From Nostoc sp. S13 (GTDB lineage Bacteria; Cyanobacteriota; Cyanobacteriia; Cyanobacteriales; Nostocaceae), in assembly GCF_029379315.1 (NCBI RefSeq), contig NZ_JAQYWQ010000013.1:22282-86281 (forward strand): a DNA stretch of 64,000 nucleotides, in the 5' to 3' direction. Positions 56,887 through 64,000 of this stretch are shown piece after piece. The notes under the pieces were generated by a model. That model saw only the letters and a list, made by a program, of their open reading frames with translations, was not told the DNA's origin and did no database searches. Both the position numbers and the translations under genes were made by a program. Every line of letters begins with the position of its first letter. Within the stretch, counting starts at the first letter, position 1.

Positions 56887-56952
56887 TTACGAATTACGAA
56901 TTATTTTGACTTCTTTCCAAGGACTATCGTAATCAGTAAGTTGCTCGGTCAT
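56887..56952 (-). pseudogene. Short N-terminal remnant (YDSPWKE motif)
   Basis: A 21-codon frame reading MTEQLTDYDSPWKEVKIIRN and then stop. The YDSPWKE start is characteristic of cyanobacterial Rpn/DUF4351-type putative transposase-nuclease proteins. The remainder is replaced by a repeat (ATTCGTAATTCGTAATGACG). A further minus-strand frame at 56680-56800 (SRRLWVQVGWHPAQEDPRQK) may be part of another lost gene. This is tentative. Confidence 0.35.
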
Positions 56953-56955
56953 GAA

Positions 56956-58671
56956 TTAAAACAAAAAGTACCTCTGTGCCATTGGTAAAACTGTCGCAGG
57001 TTCACAAATTAGCAACTCACCATCTGCCCTGACTTCATAGGTTTCTGGATCTACTTCAATGTGGGGTAGTGCATCATTCAGCTTCATATCCCGCTTACTC
57101 AATTGGCGTGTCCCAGAAACTGCAACTGCTACCTTTTGTAAACCTAGCTGGCTAGGAATTTCTTTCTCTAAAGCTGCTTGCGAAACAAAAGTTAATGATG
57201 TGGCATGACGGGCACCAGCAAAACTACCAAACATCGGTCGCATATGCACTGGTTGCGGTGTGGGAATACTGGCGTTAGCATCGCCCATTTGCGACCATGC
57301 AATCATTCCGCCTTTAATCACTATCTCTGGTTTCACCCCAAAAAATGCCGATCGCCACAAACATAAATCTGCTAATTTTCCCTCTTCTACTGAACCCACA
57401 TATTGAGCAATTCCGTGAGCGATCGCCGGGTTAATAGTATACTTAGCAACATATCTTTTTGCCCTAAAGTTATCTGCTTTTTGCTCTGTTCCTTGTGGGT
57501 TAAGAGTTCCCCGTTGTACCTTCATTTTGTGAGATGTCTGCCAGGTGCGAATTATCACTTCGCCTACCCTTCCCATTGCCTGAGAATCGGAAGAAATCAT
57601 GCTAAATGCGCCTAAGTCGTGCAAAATGTCTTCAGCAGCAATGGTTTCCCGACGGATGCGAGATTCGGCAAAAGCAACATCTTCAGCGATCGCTGGGTCG
57701 AGGTGATGGCATACCATCAACATATCTAGGTGTTCATCTAAAGTGTTGACAGTGTAAGGACGTGTGGGATTGGTGGAAGATGGTAGAACATTGGCTTGGC
57801 TGCAAACTTTGATGATATCTGGTGCGTGTCCGCCGCCTGCGCCTTCAGTGTGGTAGGTGTGGATGGTACGGTTCTTAAAAGCAGCGATCGTATCTTCCAC
57901 AAATCCAGCTTCGTTCAGGGTATCAGTATGAATCGCTACTTGCACATCATATTCATCGGCAACACTGAGGCAAGTATCAATTGCTGCGGGTGTAGTTCCC
58001 CAGTCTTCATGAAGTTTTAACCCCATTGCACCGGCGGCTACTTGTTCTACAAGTCCTTGGGGTTGACTGGCATTACCTTTACCCAAAAATCCTAAGTTGA
58101 CGGGAAAAGCATCAGCAGCTTGCAGCATTCGGTAAATGTTCCAAGGACCGGGGGTGCAGGTAGTGGCATTTGTACCCGTAGCTGGGCCAGTACCGCCACC
58201 AATCATAGTGGTAATTCCAGAAGCGATCGCCACTTCAATTTGTTGGGGACAAATAAAATGAATATGGGCATCGATACCGCCAGCAGTAAGAATCATTCCT
58301 TCACCAGCTAAAGCTTCGGTTCCGGGGCCAATAATAATATCTACATTATTTTGAATATAAGGATTTCCGGCTTTACCAATTTTGAAAATTTTGCCATCTT
58401 TAATGCCGATATCCGCTTTGACAATACCCCACCAATCGAGAATTAAGGCATTAGTAATGACTAAATCAACAGCACCATCGGCATTAGAAATGGGAGATTG
58501 TCCCATTCCGTCTCGAATGACTTTACCGCCGCCGAATTTCACTTCATCGCCGTAAGTGGTGAAATCTTGTTCAACTTCAATAAATAATTCTGTGTCTGCA
58601 AGTCGGATGCGATCGCCTACTGTCGGCCCGTATGTTTCGGCATAGGCGCGGCGATTCATTCTGTAACTCAT
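56956..58671 (-). CDS. ureC: Urease subunit alpha
   Basis: The 571-residue catalytic subunit of urease (EC 3.5.1.5), which splits urea into ammonia and carbamate. Nickel ligands in [14 protein letters not shown]. The carbamylated lysine region is [19 protein letters not shown]. The flap histidines are in [20 protein letters not shown]. All key residues are present and the length is normal. Last gene of the minus-strand urease operon, 13 bases after the Coq4-like gene. The maturation genes ureE, ureF and ureG are not in the window. Confidence 0.98.
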   Translation of the reverse strand: MSYRMNRRAYAETYGPTVGDRIRLADTELFIEVEQDFTTYGDEVKFGGGKVIRDGMGQSPISNADGAVDLVITNALILDWWGIVKADIGIKDGKIFKIGKAGNPYIQNNVDIIIGPGTEALAGEGMILTAGGIDAHIHFICPQQIEVAIASGITTMIGGGTGPATGTNATTCTPGPWNIYRMLQAADAFPVNLGFLGKGNASQPQGLVEQVAAGAMGLKLHEDWGTTPAAIDTCLSVADEYDVQVAIHTDTLNEAGFVEDTIAAFKNRTIHTYHTEGAGGGHAPDIIKVCSQANVLPSSTNPTRPYTVNTLDEHLDMLMVCHHLDPAIAEDVAFAESRIRRETIAAEDILHDLGAFSMISSDSQAMGRVGEVIIRTWQTSHKMKVQRGTLNPQGTEQKADNFRAKRYVAKYTINPAIAHGIAQYVGSVEEGKLADLCLWRSAFFGVKPEIVIKGGMIAWSQMGDANASIPTPQPVHMRPMFGSFAGARHATSLTFVSQAALEKEIPSQLGLQKVAVAVSGTRQLSKRDMKLNDALPHIEVDPETYEVRADGELLICEPATVLPMAQRYFLF

Positions 58672-58684
58672 TATCTCATTCCTC

Positions 58685-59357
58685 TTAATTTAAAATATCT
58701 AAATCAATTCCTAATTCAGTTCTCCATTCTAATAAAGGTTTATCCCAATGTTCTTCCCACTTTTGTGCTAATAATGGTTTTGCTTTTGAACCCATTGTGT
58801 AGCCGACAGCTATCTGTTCTAATAAATTAGGGAGAACATCTGGCGATTTGACGAGAATGGATAAATAATAACCCGCCTCCTACCAAAAAAACAGCTAAAT
58901 TTCTGCGGGTTTGAGCTAATTTAAAAGCTTTAAGACCTAATTCTCCCAGTCCATCAGTCTTAAAACCTGTAACTACATGCCAAATATCATGAGTTTGACG
59001 GCTGCGTAACAGCACATAACTCACATCGTCTTCTACTTGTATTTGACGATAAAAACTGGGGTCAAAACCAGATTTTTTAATATAAAACGCGTAAGCATAT
59101 CCTAATGAGTCTTCAGGATATTGCAGCAATACTTCGATATTAGGATTTGGTGCAATATAACGTTCTTGAATCAACAATAATACTTCCGGTTTAGTTTTTA
59201 ACCACTCAACAGCTAGTAAACTCGCCTGAGTGTAACGCAACTCATCTTCCAGATTGTAAATATAGTCTAGATTAGTTGGTTCTCTAAACAGACACACCAT
59301 TGATTTCAATATAGTTTTAAAATCACGGCTGATGCGTCGCTGTTCTGGTATTAACAT
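58685..59357 (-). pseudogene. Coq4-like gene with a frameshift, inside the urease operon
   Basis: The first frame (ATG 59357) reads MLIPEQRRISRDFKTILKSM and later SRQTHDIWHVVTGFKTDGLG, which is the Coq4 signature with the HDxxH-like histidines, then GELGLKAFKLAQTRR. It stops early at 58827 after GGGLLFIHSRQIARCSP. A one-base shift near 58850 restores the family sequence (ILVKSPDVLPNLLEQIAVGY, then TMGSKAKPLLAQKWEEHWDK) to TAA at 58685. Coq4 proteins act in ubiquinone assembly in eukaryotes and proteobacteria; in cyanobacteria, which lack ubiquinone, the function is unknown. Either a recent frameshift or a sequencing error. Confidence 0.8.
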
Positions 59358-59388
59358 ATAAAATCCTCAATGAATGTCTGACTCTATT

Positions 59389-59703
59389 TTAGATTAGTGG
59401 CAAGTTTCCGTTAATTTTAGCGTTGAAGCCGTAGACTTGGCGGCTACCGACTAAGGGGACTAAAGTCACTTCTTTTTCGTCGCCTGGTTCAAAGCGGACT
59501 GCGGTTCCTGCGGGGATATCTAGACGCATTCCTCGCGCTTGTTCTCTGTCAAAATTTAAGGCGGTGTTGACTTCATAAAAGTGATAGTGGGAACCGACTT
59601 GTATGGGGCGATCGCCTGTATTTGACACTTGTAATTTTACAGTCGGACGACCAACATTTAGTTCGATTTCACCTGCTGGTGTGACAATTTCTCCAGGAAT
59701 CAT
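59389..59703 (-). CDS. ureB: Urease subunit beta
   Basis: A 104-residue small structural subunit of urease: [57 protein letters not shown]. All family blocks are present. It lies 17 bases after the DUF4276 gene and 31 bases before the Coq4-like gene, so it depends on read-through across foreign genes to be co-expressed with ureA. Confidence 0.97.
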   Translation of the reverse strand: MIPGEIVTPAGEIELNVGRPTVKLQVSNTGDRPIQVGSHYHFYEVNTALNFDREQARGMRLDIPAGTAVRFEPGDEKEVTLVPLVGSRQVYGFNAKINGNLPLI

Positions 59704-59720
59704 AATTTATTTTTCCAAAT

Positions 59721-60377
59721 TTAAATATTTTCTAAGAACTGGACGAAAAGTCCAAAAGCTTGAGGACATTGTTCTGCAATGTCTTCATATCTAGCATTTC
59801 CTAATATTCTTGCTGCATCTAGAGTGCCTTTATATTTCTTGCCACATCTTCTAAAAATTTCCTCTACAATGTTTTTAGGTGGAATATTATGATTTTGCTC
59901 TTCAACTGGTCTTGTCCATGTTCTAGCCAGAGAATTAACACCAAGTACGCTGATTAATTGGGATTCGGCAGCTAAAATTAATGCTTCTAAATCATATTTA
60001 AAGCAAAAAACTCTAAAACGCTCTATTAAGCGATTATCAGTAATTCTTTTAGATTGTAATACTTGATTAAAATTATCTAATATCCCATTTTCTAATTCTT
60101 GAATAGTTTCATGGTCAAATCCTACATTTTGAGGATATAAGTCTGGCATTATCACCACAATTGTAGTTGGATTATTCCGAATAATATCTACTGCTTTAGT
60201 TGGTGTCTTTGTCAGTAAATCTTTCTTAGCATTCCCTCCTCTATCATTGTTACTTCCCTTAACAGGAAAAAATTCGATCCTGATACCCTGTTCTAATTTT
60301 TCCTCAATCAAATGTGATAATAATGCTTCCATTGCATTCTTATCAGATGTGCCTTCTACATAAATCTCAACTTTCAT
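59721..60377 (-). CDS. DUF4276-type TOPRIM-like protein
   Basis: A 218-residue protein beginning MKVEIYVEGTSDKNAMEALL, with Glu8 in the YVEG motif of TOPRIM folds. It continues TTIVVIMPDLYPQNVG (Asp79 region) and FCFKYDLEALILAAESQL, matching DUF4276. The start overlaps the stop of the upstream ATPase gene by four bases (ATGA type), so translation is coupled. ATPase plus TOPRIM/DUF4276 pairs resemble split OLD-family nucleases and other anti-phage modules such as PARIS; function here is inferred, not shown. It is placed between ureA and ureB. Confidence 0.8.
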   Translation of the reverse strand: MKVEIYVEGTSDKNAMEALLSHLIEEKLEQGIRIEFFPVKGSNNDRGGNAKKDLLTKTPTKAVDIIRNNPTTIVVIMPDLYPQNVGFDHETIQELENGILDNFNQVLQSKRITDNRLIERFRVFCFKYDLEALILAAESQLISVLGVNSLARTWTRPVEEQNHNIPPKNIVEEIFRRCGKKYKGTLDAARILGNARYEDIAEQCPQAFGLFVQFLENI

Positions 60378-61555
60378 GGAAGTCGCTCTAATTCATCACT
60401 ACGGTGTAACTGTTCTATTTCATCTGAGCCAAAATCATTAAGCATATCTATTAAAACTTGAGAATTTCCAGGTTTAATAAACTTTGCTTCCCCATTTTCT
60501 TTTCTGAGTACAGCAATTTGAGATATGTCAAATTGAGTTAAGAAATAAGAAGCATGAGTAGCCAAGAAAATTTGGGTGCGTTCAGAAGCTTTTTCAAATA
60601 AACCAGCAAGAACAGGAAGCGTTCGAGGATGAACGCCTTGATCTGGTTCGTCGATGCAAATTAAAGAGGGTGGATTTGGCTGCACACAAAGACAAATCCA
60701 ACAAATTAGACGTAGAATACCGTCTGATAAATCAGCAAGGCTAAGGTCTTGATCAATTCCTGATTCCTGCCAAAAAGCTATTACTTCTCCTGGACCACCA
60801 CGCGCTTTTACTGTCAATTCTTTAAAACCAGGAATTACAGAACGCAAGTGTTGTTGTAGCTCATAAAAGGCTGATTCATGTTCATTTTTTAAGAAAAACA
60901 AAATTGAACTTAAATTGCCTGCATCTTCACGTAAAACAGGTTCTTGTTCAATCAGAACTGATTTACTAATTTTCTGATTTGCTATATTAAAAGAACTGTA
61001 AAACTTCCAATCACGAATATATTCACGTAAGTTATATAAATCCTCAAGTGATGGATTTGTCATTACACTTAAAGCAAGCTGATTAGGCCGCTTTAGCGCA
61101 ATCTCTTGCTGTGCAAATTTTTTGGTGTCAGGGTCTTGAACAACACCTTTATTACCTTTAATATCCATATATATATATGGATTAGTGTATTTATCACTAA
61201 AAGGTTTAGATGATTCTACACGTTCATAGGAAACTTGAGTTCGACCAACAGGCCCCATGAGTTCCCCTAAATATCTAATCCCAACTGGACGACCTGTATC
61301 AATTTCTATATCCCATTGAAACTTAGCTGGGCCTGGAATATGAAAAATCTGTTGACCAATAGAATCAGGAACTATTTCTGCTGGTATATCTTGAGATAAA
61401 CTTTCTCGTAAAAATCTCAGAAATTCAAACAAACTAGATTTTCCAGCACCATTAGCACCAACAATAATTTCTAATGGTTGTAATGGCGCTTCAAAATTTC
61501 TAAAAGGTCGATAACCCTGAATTTTGACTGATGTTAATCGGTATGGTGATAGCAT
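60374..61555 (-). CDS. AAA (RecF/OLD-like) ATPase paired with DUF4276
   Basis: A 393-residue ABC-type ATPase of the AAA_15/AAA_21 group. Walker A at residues 33-41 (GANGAGKSS) follows a TSVKIQGYRPFRNFEAPL start. The signature region is SLADLSDGILRLICWICL, Walker B SLICIDEPDQGVHPRTLPV, and the switch histidine is in IFLATHASYFLTQFD. The middle lacks a long SMC coil. No nuclease domain is fused; the TOPRIM-like partner is the overlapping downstream gene. It starts 55 bases after ureA. Confidence 0.85.
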   Translation of the reverse strand: MLSPYRLTSVKIQGYRPFRNFEAPLQPLEIIVGANGAGKSSLFEFLRFLRESLSQDIPAEIVPDSIGQQIFHIPGPAKFQWDIEIDTGRPVGIRYLGELMGPVGRTQVSYERVESSKPFSDKYTNPYIYMDIKGNKGVVQDPDTKKFAQQEIALKRPNQLALSVMTNPSLEDLYNLREYIRDWKFYSSFNIANQKISKSVLIEQEPVLREDAGNLSSILFFLKNEHESAFYELQQHLRSVIPGFKELTVKARGGPGEVIAFWQESGIDQDLSLADLSDGILRLICWICLCVQPNPPSLICIDEPDQGVHPRTLPVLAGLFEKASERTQIFLATHASYFLTQFDISQIAVLRKENGEAKFIKPGNSQVLIDMLNDFGSDEIEQLHRSDELERLP

Positions 61556-61610
61556 CTCGTTACCTTTATTTCCCTAATTTTCTCTTTCTCCTATATTAAG
61601 TTCTTTTTCT

Positions 61611-61913
61611 TTAACGAATTGGATTATGTACTGTTACTAACTTTGTGCCATCAGGAAAAGTAGCTTCTACCTGTACTTCATGCACCATTTCAGGTATCCC
61701 TTCCATGACATCATTCCGCGTCAATAGAGTTGTACCATAACTCATTAATTCAGCTACAGTTTGCCCATCTCTTGCACCTTCTAAAATGGCAGCAGAAATA
61801 TAAGCGATCGCTTCGGGATAATTCAGTTTCAATCCCCTTCCTTTACGTCTTTCTGCTAATAAAGCAGCAGTAAAAATTAATAGCTTATCTTTTTCCTGCG
61901 GCGTAAGTTGCAT
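61611..61913 (-). CDS. ureA: Urease subunit gamma
   Basis: A 100-residue smallest structural subunit of urease: [60 protein letters not shown] and [21 protein letters not shown] 61913 with GAGGAGG upstream is preferred to the TTG frame start at 61946. It follows ureD by about 50 bases. Confidence 0.97.
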   Translation of the reverse strand: MQLTPQEKDKLLIFTAALLAERRKGRGLKLNYPEAIAYISAAILEGARDGQTVAELMSYGTTLLTRNDVMEGIPEMVHEVQVEATFPDGTKLVTVHNPIR

Positions 61914-61964
61914 TCGTACTTCCTCCTCTGTGGTAGCCTGCGGCAAGCCGCTACTCGTCTACGT

Positions 61965-62804
61965 TCAAACCTGCCACACTCTTGGTATACAATTACCACG
62001 ATTCAAAGAAGAAACTCGCAGCAATTGCCAAACATTAATAAACCAGTTTCTCACCTCAGATGTGGAAGAACCGCGATATCGACACAATAATCCATGTTGT
62101 AATCGGCTAACACCCGCTTCTCCTTCCCCATTCCATAAATTTCGGGTTTTTTCGACAATTTCTGCGGAAACTGCACTACCAACCCAAACTAGACTACCTA
62201 CAATTGGTTTTCCAGCCAAGCCGTGGGGACTGTGGAAAATGTCTTCGCTACCCCGTAACCATTGCCGATCAATCCATAAAGGAACACCTTGCTGCCAAAT
62301 TTCTGTGTGCGATCGCCATTCTCCAAGGTAAAATTTTTCTCCTTTAGCACTGCGACCAAATCGGGTAATTTCCCAGCCTAACCAACTGCCCTCGGTTGCT
62401 AATTCTACCCGTAAATCTTGCCGATAAATTGCACCGTTAAATAAAATTGTCTCTTGCGGCAACCATTCTAAACAACCACCAGCATCAACTTGCATTTGGA
62501 TAGTTTGCCTAGCTTGTAAGCCATTACTACGATATATCTTGCTTGCAGCAGCTGTGGTGATTAAGGCTTGGGCTTGGGGTTGGAGGTGGATGTTAGAGGA
62601 TAAGCGATCGCCTCCCACAACTCCCCCGGCTGTATGTAAAATGACGCTATGACAAACTTTTTCACCTTCTGGGTAAAATGGGCGTTGTACCTTCAGGGGT
62701 GCTTGTTGGTGATTGTAAATTAATTGGGTTTTACCCTGGCGATCGGCATAGACTAATTTAAGTTTGCCATGCCAACCTTCTGCTGTTTCTGAGTTGCAAG
62801 TCAT
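61965..62804 (-). CDS. ureD: Urease accessory protein UreD
   Basis: A 279-residue accessory protein that forms the UreDFG complex on apo-urease for nickel insertion. Family blocks: LKVQRPFYPEGEKVCHSVIL, HTAGGVVGGDRLSSNIHL, ALITTAAASKIYRSNG, LEWLPQETILFNGAIY and LGWEITRFGRSAKGEKF. First gene of the operon ureD-ureA-(ATPase-DUF4276)-ureB-(coq4-like)-ureC. The promoter probably lies in 62805-62880; a near-match to an NtcA palindrome there has 9 rather than 8 spacer bases. Confidence 0.95.
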   Translation of the reverse strand: MTCNSETAEGWHGKLKLVYADRQGKTQLIYNHQQAPLKVQRPFYPEGEKVCHSVILHTAGGVVGGDRLSSNIHLQPQAQALITTAAASKIYRSNGLQARQTIQMQVDAGGCLEWLPQETILFNGAIYRQDLRVELATEGSWLGWEITRFGRSAKGEKFYLGEWRSHTEIWQQGVPLWIDRQWLRGSEDIFHSPHGLAGKPIVGSLVWVGSAVSAEIVEKTRNLWNGEGEAGVSRLQHGLLCRYRGSSTSEVRNWFINVWQLLRVSSLNRGNCIPRVWQV

Positions 62805-62881
62805 TTATAAATTCAAAAGTAAAGTTCAGAACCCTTGTATTTATTTAATACATTCTCTGCTACTTTACCTACAACTTATCA

Positions 62882-63916
62882 TTATTTTTTCGCCAGGATT
62901 ACATAATCATCTAATGTATAGTTTGACTGATGCTTCTGACCAAAATACTGTTGGAGTATTGGAGTCATATACAGTTTTTTAGGTAATTTATCTTGAGCAA
63001 ACTTAGCAAAATTAGCACCGGACAAAGGTGTTCTTGAACCTGTTGAAGTTAGATATTTATACCAGACTAACTCTAATCCCAGTTCTGCCAGAAATTTATG
63101 CACTACATTTTTTTCTTGTTCTTGGTTTTCAACTTGGTGAACATCATAAATTTTGAATAATTTTTTATCTTGCACAATTAGTAGAACATAACCTGAATTT
63201 TTTAAGCTAGTGGTGAATATTTGCTTGTAAGTATTATTAGCTTCAACCCTCTTAGCTGGATCTGCGAATAAGCAGTGGGAAATTACGATAAAGTCAAAAA
63301 AGTCTTTGGGTAGATTATTTGATTGAGTTTCCCAAGTAAAAATATCAGTAGTAACAAAGCGGAAGTAAGCATTTACTGTGCTTAGACGCGACTCTATATA
63401 TCGTCGCCAAAACTGAAGTCCACGAAACTGAAAAGCATCTTGTTTTTATAAAGAGTAGTAAGATATGTGCATTTGCGGAATATGAAAAAAACCGCTACTA
63501 CTTTGGAGAAATAAAGCTAAACCATAAGCAACTGTTCCTGGCCCTGCTGCAATATCAAGGATATTAACCTTACTTGGTAATAAAGCATCTTGGTAAATCA
63601 GAAACCAAGCTAAATATATGCAATATACATTTTCTAAAAAATACTTCATAAAGTAGACATGAGGAGTTAGACTAAAACGATAGTCTGGATCGTGTCCAAT
63701 TTTTAAGTTATTAATATCATCAAAAGCGTCTTCTAGCTTAATAAATAACTGTTTATCAGGAATCTTACTAAATTCTTCTTTGAGATATTCAACTAGCCTT
63801 GATTCAAAATCATCAAATATCCGTTCATCAATACCAGTAGATTGCAGTTTATATTGATCGTGTTGTATTAAATTAAAAACTTTATAGATATATTTAACGA
63901 ATTCCTCATCTGGCAT
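62882..63916 (-). pseudogene. Class I methyltransferase (Rsm22-like) with one internal stop
   Basis: One frame of 345 codons from ATG 63916 (MPDEEFVKYIYKVFNLIQHD) interrupted by a single TAA at 63446-63448 (codon 157). Before the stop comes the SAM-binding motif I, VNILDIAAGPGTVAYGLALF. After it the frame continues without change (KQDAFQFRGLQFWRRYIESR, FFDFIVISHCLFAD, GYVLLIVQDKKLFKIYDVHQ) to 62882. The layout resembles Rsm22-type small-subunit methyltransferases or related cyanobacterial methyltransferases; the substrate is unknown. A single GAA-to-TAA change or a sequencing error would explain the stop. Translation could otherwise give two halves. Confidence 0.75.
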
Positions 63917-64000
63917 TAATATTAGATTAGCTTTTTCCTGGGATGCAGGGTAAGCTCATCTAATTTGGTATAAATAAAACTTGACAAATCGAAGAAGATA

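Noticed and set aside
62835..62850. NtcA-binding site upstream of ureD
   Set aside because: GTATTTATTTAATAC has nine spacer bases instead of the GTA-N8-TAC consensus.

Overview
The window looks like chromosomal DNA of a filamentous, heterocyst-forming cyanobacterium, most likely Nostoc or a close Nostocales relative. Evidence: frequent HIP1 octamers (GCGATCGC, e.g. near 1389, 3500, 25907 and 41040); the gene order fbp-tal-zwf-opcA; tig-clpP-clpX and asd-dapA-rnj clusters of cyanobacterial type; a Mo-dependent nitrogenase C-terminal-domain protein; GUN4, CHAT and caspase-like fusion proteins; and heptanucleotide tandem repeats in intergenic spaces. The species cannot be fixed from sequence alone.

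Layout. 0.4-5.2 kb: small secreted protein, membrane protein, gamma-glutamyltransferase, small conserved protein. 5.2-10.5 kb: accessory region with two decayed genes (a glycosyltransferase-like gene and an aldo/keto reductase), an intact glycosyltransferase and a DUF1802 protein. 10.5-17.8 kb: CHAT-TPR protein, a TpsA-type haemagglutinin flanked by related repeat elements, and a short RTX protein. 17.8-24.1 kb: tRNA-Val, then the oxidative pentose phosphate set (FBPase, transaldolase, glucose-6-phosphate dehydrogenase, OpcA). 24.2-30.2 kb: repeat elements, HlyD-type adaptor, NmrA-like protein, a TIR-GUN4 fusion and a broken IS200-like (RAYT) transposase. 30.4-45.2 kb: core genes, with an S1 protein, a hydrolase, a PlmA-type regulator, Uma2, ClpX/ClpP/trigger factor, then asd-dapA-rnj. 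45.3-54 kb: Uma2, Mo-nitrogenase C-terminal protein, an inactive-looking caspase homologue, rpmF, a molybdopterin oxidoreductase, aldehyde dehydrogenase and a REC-histidine kinase. 54-57 kb: TIR/AAA-like gene broken against a substrate-binding-protein fragment. 57-62.8 kb: the urease operon ureD-ureA-[ATPase-TOPRIM]-ureB-[Coq4-like]-ureC on the minus strand. 62.9-63.9 kb: a methyltransferase gene with one internal stop.

Two themes stand out. First, mobile or repeat DNA: at least three families of short elements bounded by inverted repeats beginning with TA (one with two copies identical at 139 of 141 positions), a 150-225 bp dispersed element in three copies, long inverted repeats, 20-bp and 63-bp tandem arrays, and heptamer minisatellites. 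Second, gene decay: at least eight genes are disrupted, several by a single stop or frameshift. This points either to relaxed selection or to sequencing error.

The best candidates for undescribed biology are the AAA ATPase plus TOPRIM-like (DUF4276) gene pair inside the urease operon, the TIR-GUN4 fusion, and the TIR-AAA conflict-type locus with a Trypco1-like remnant upstream. All functional assignments come from motif recognition by eye; no database search was run.
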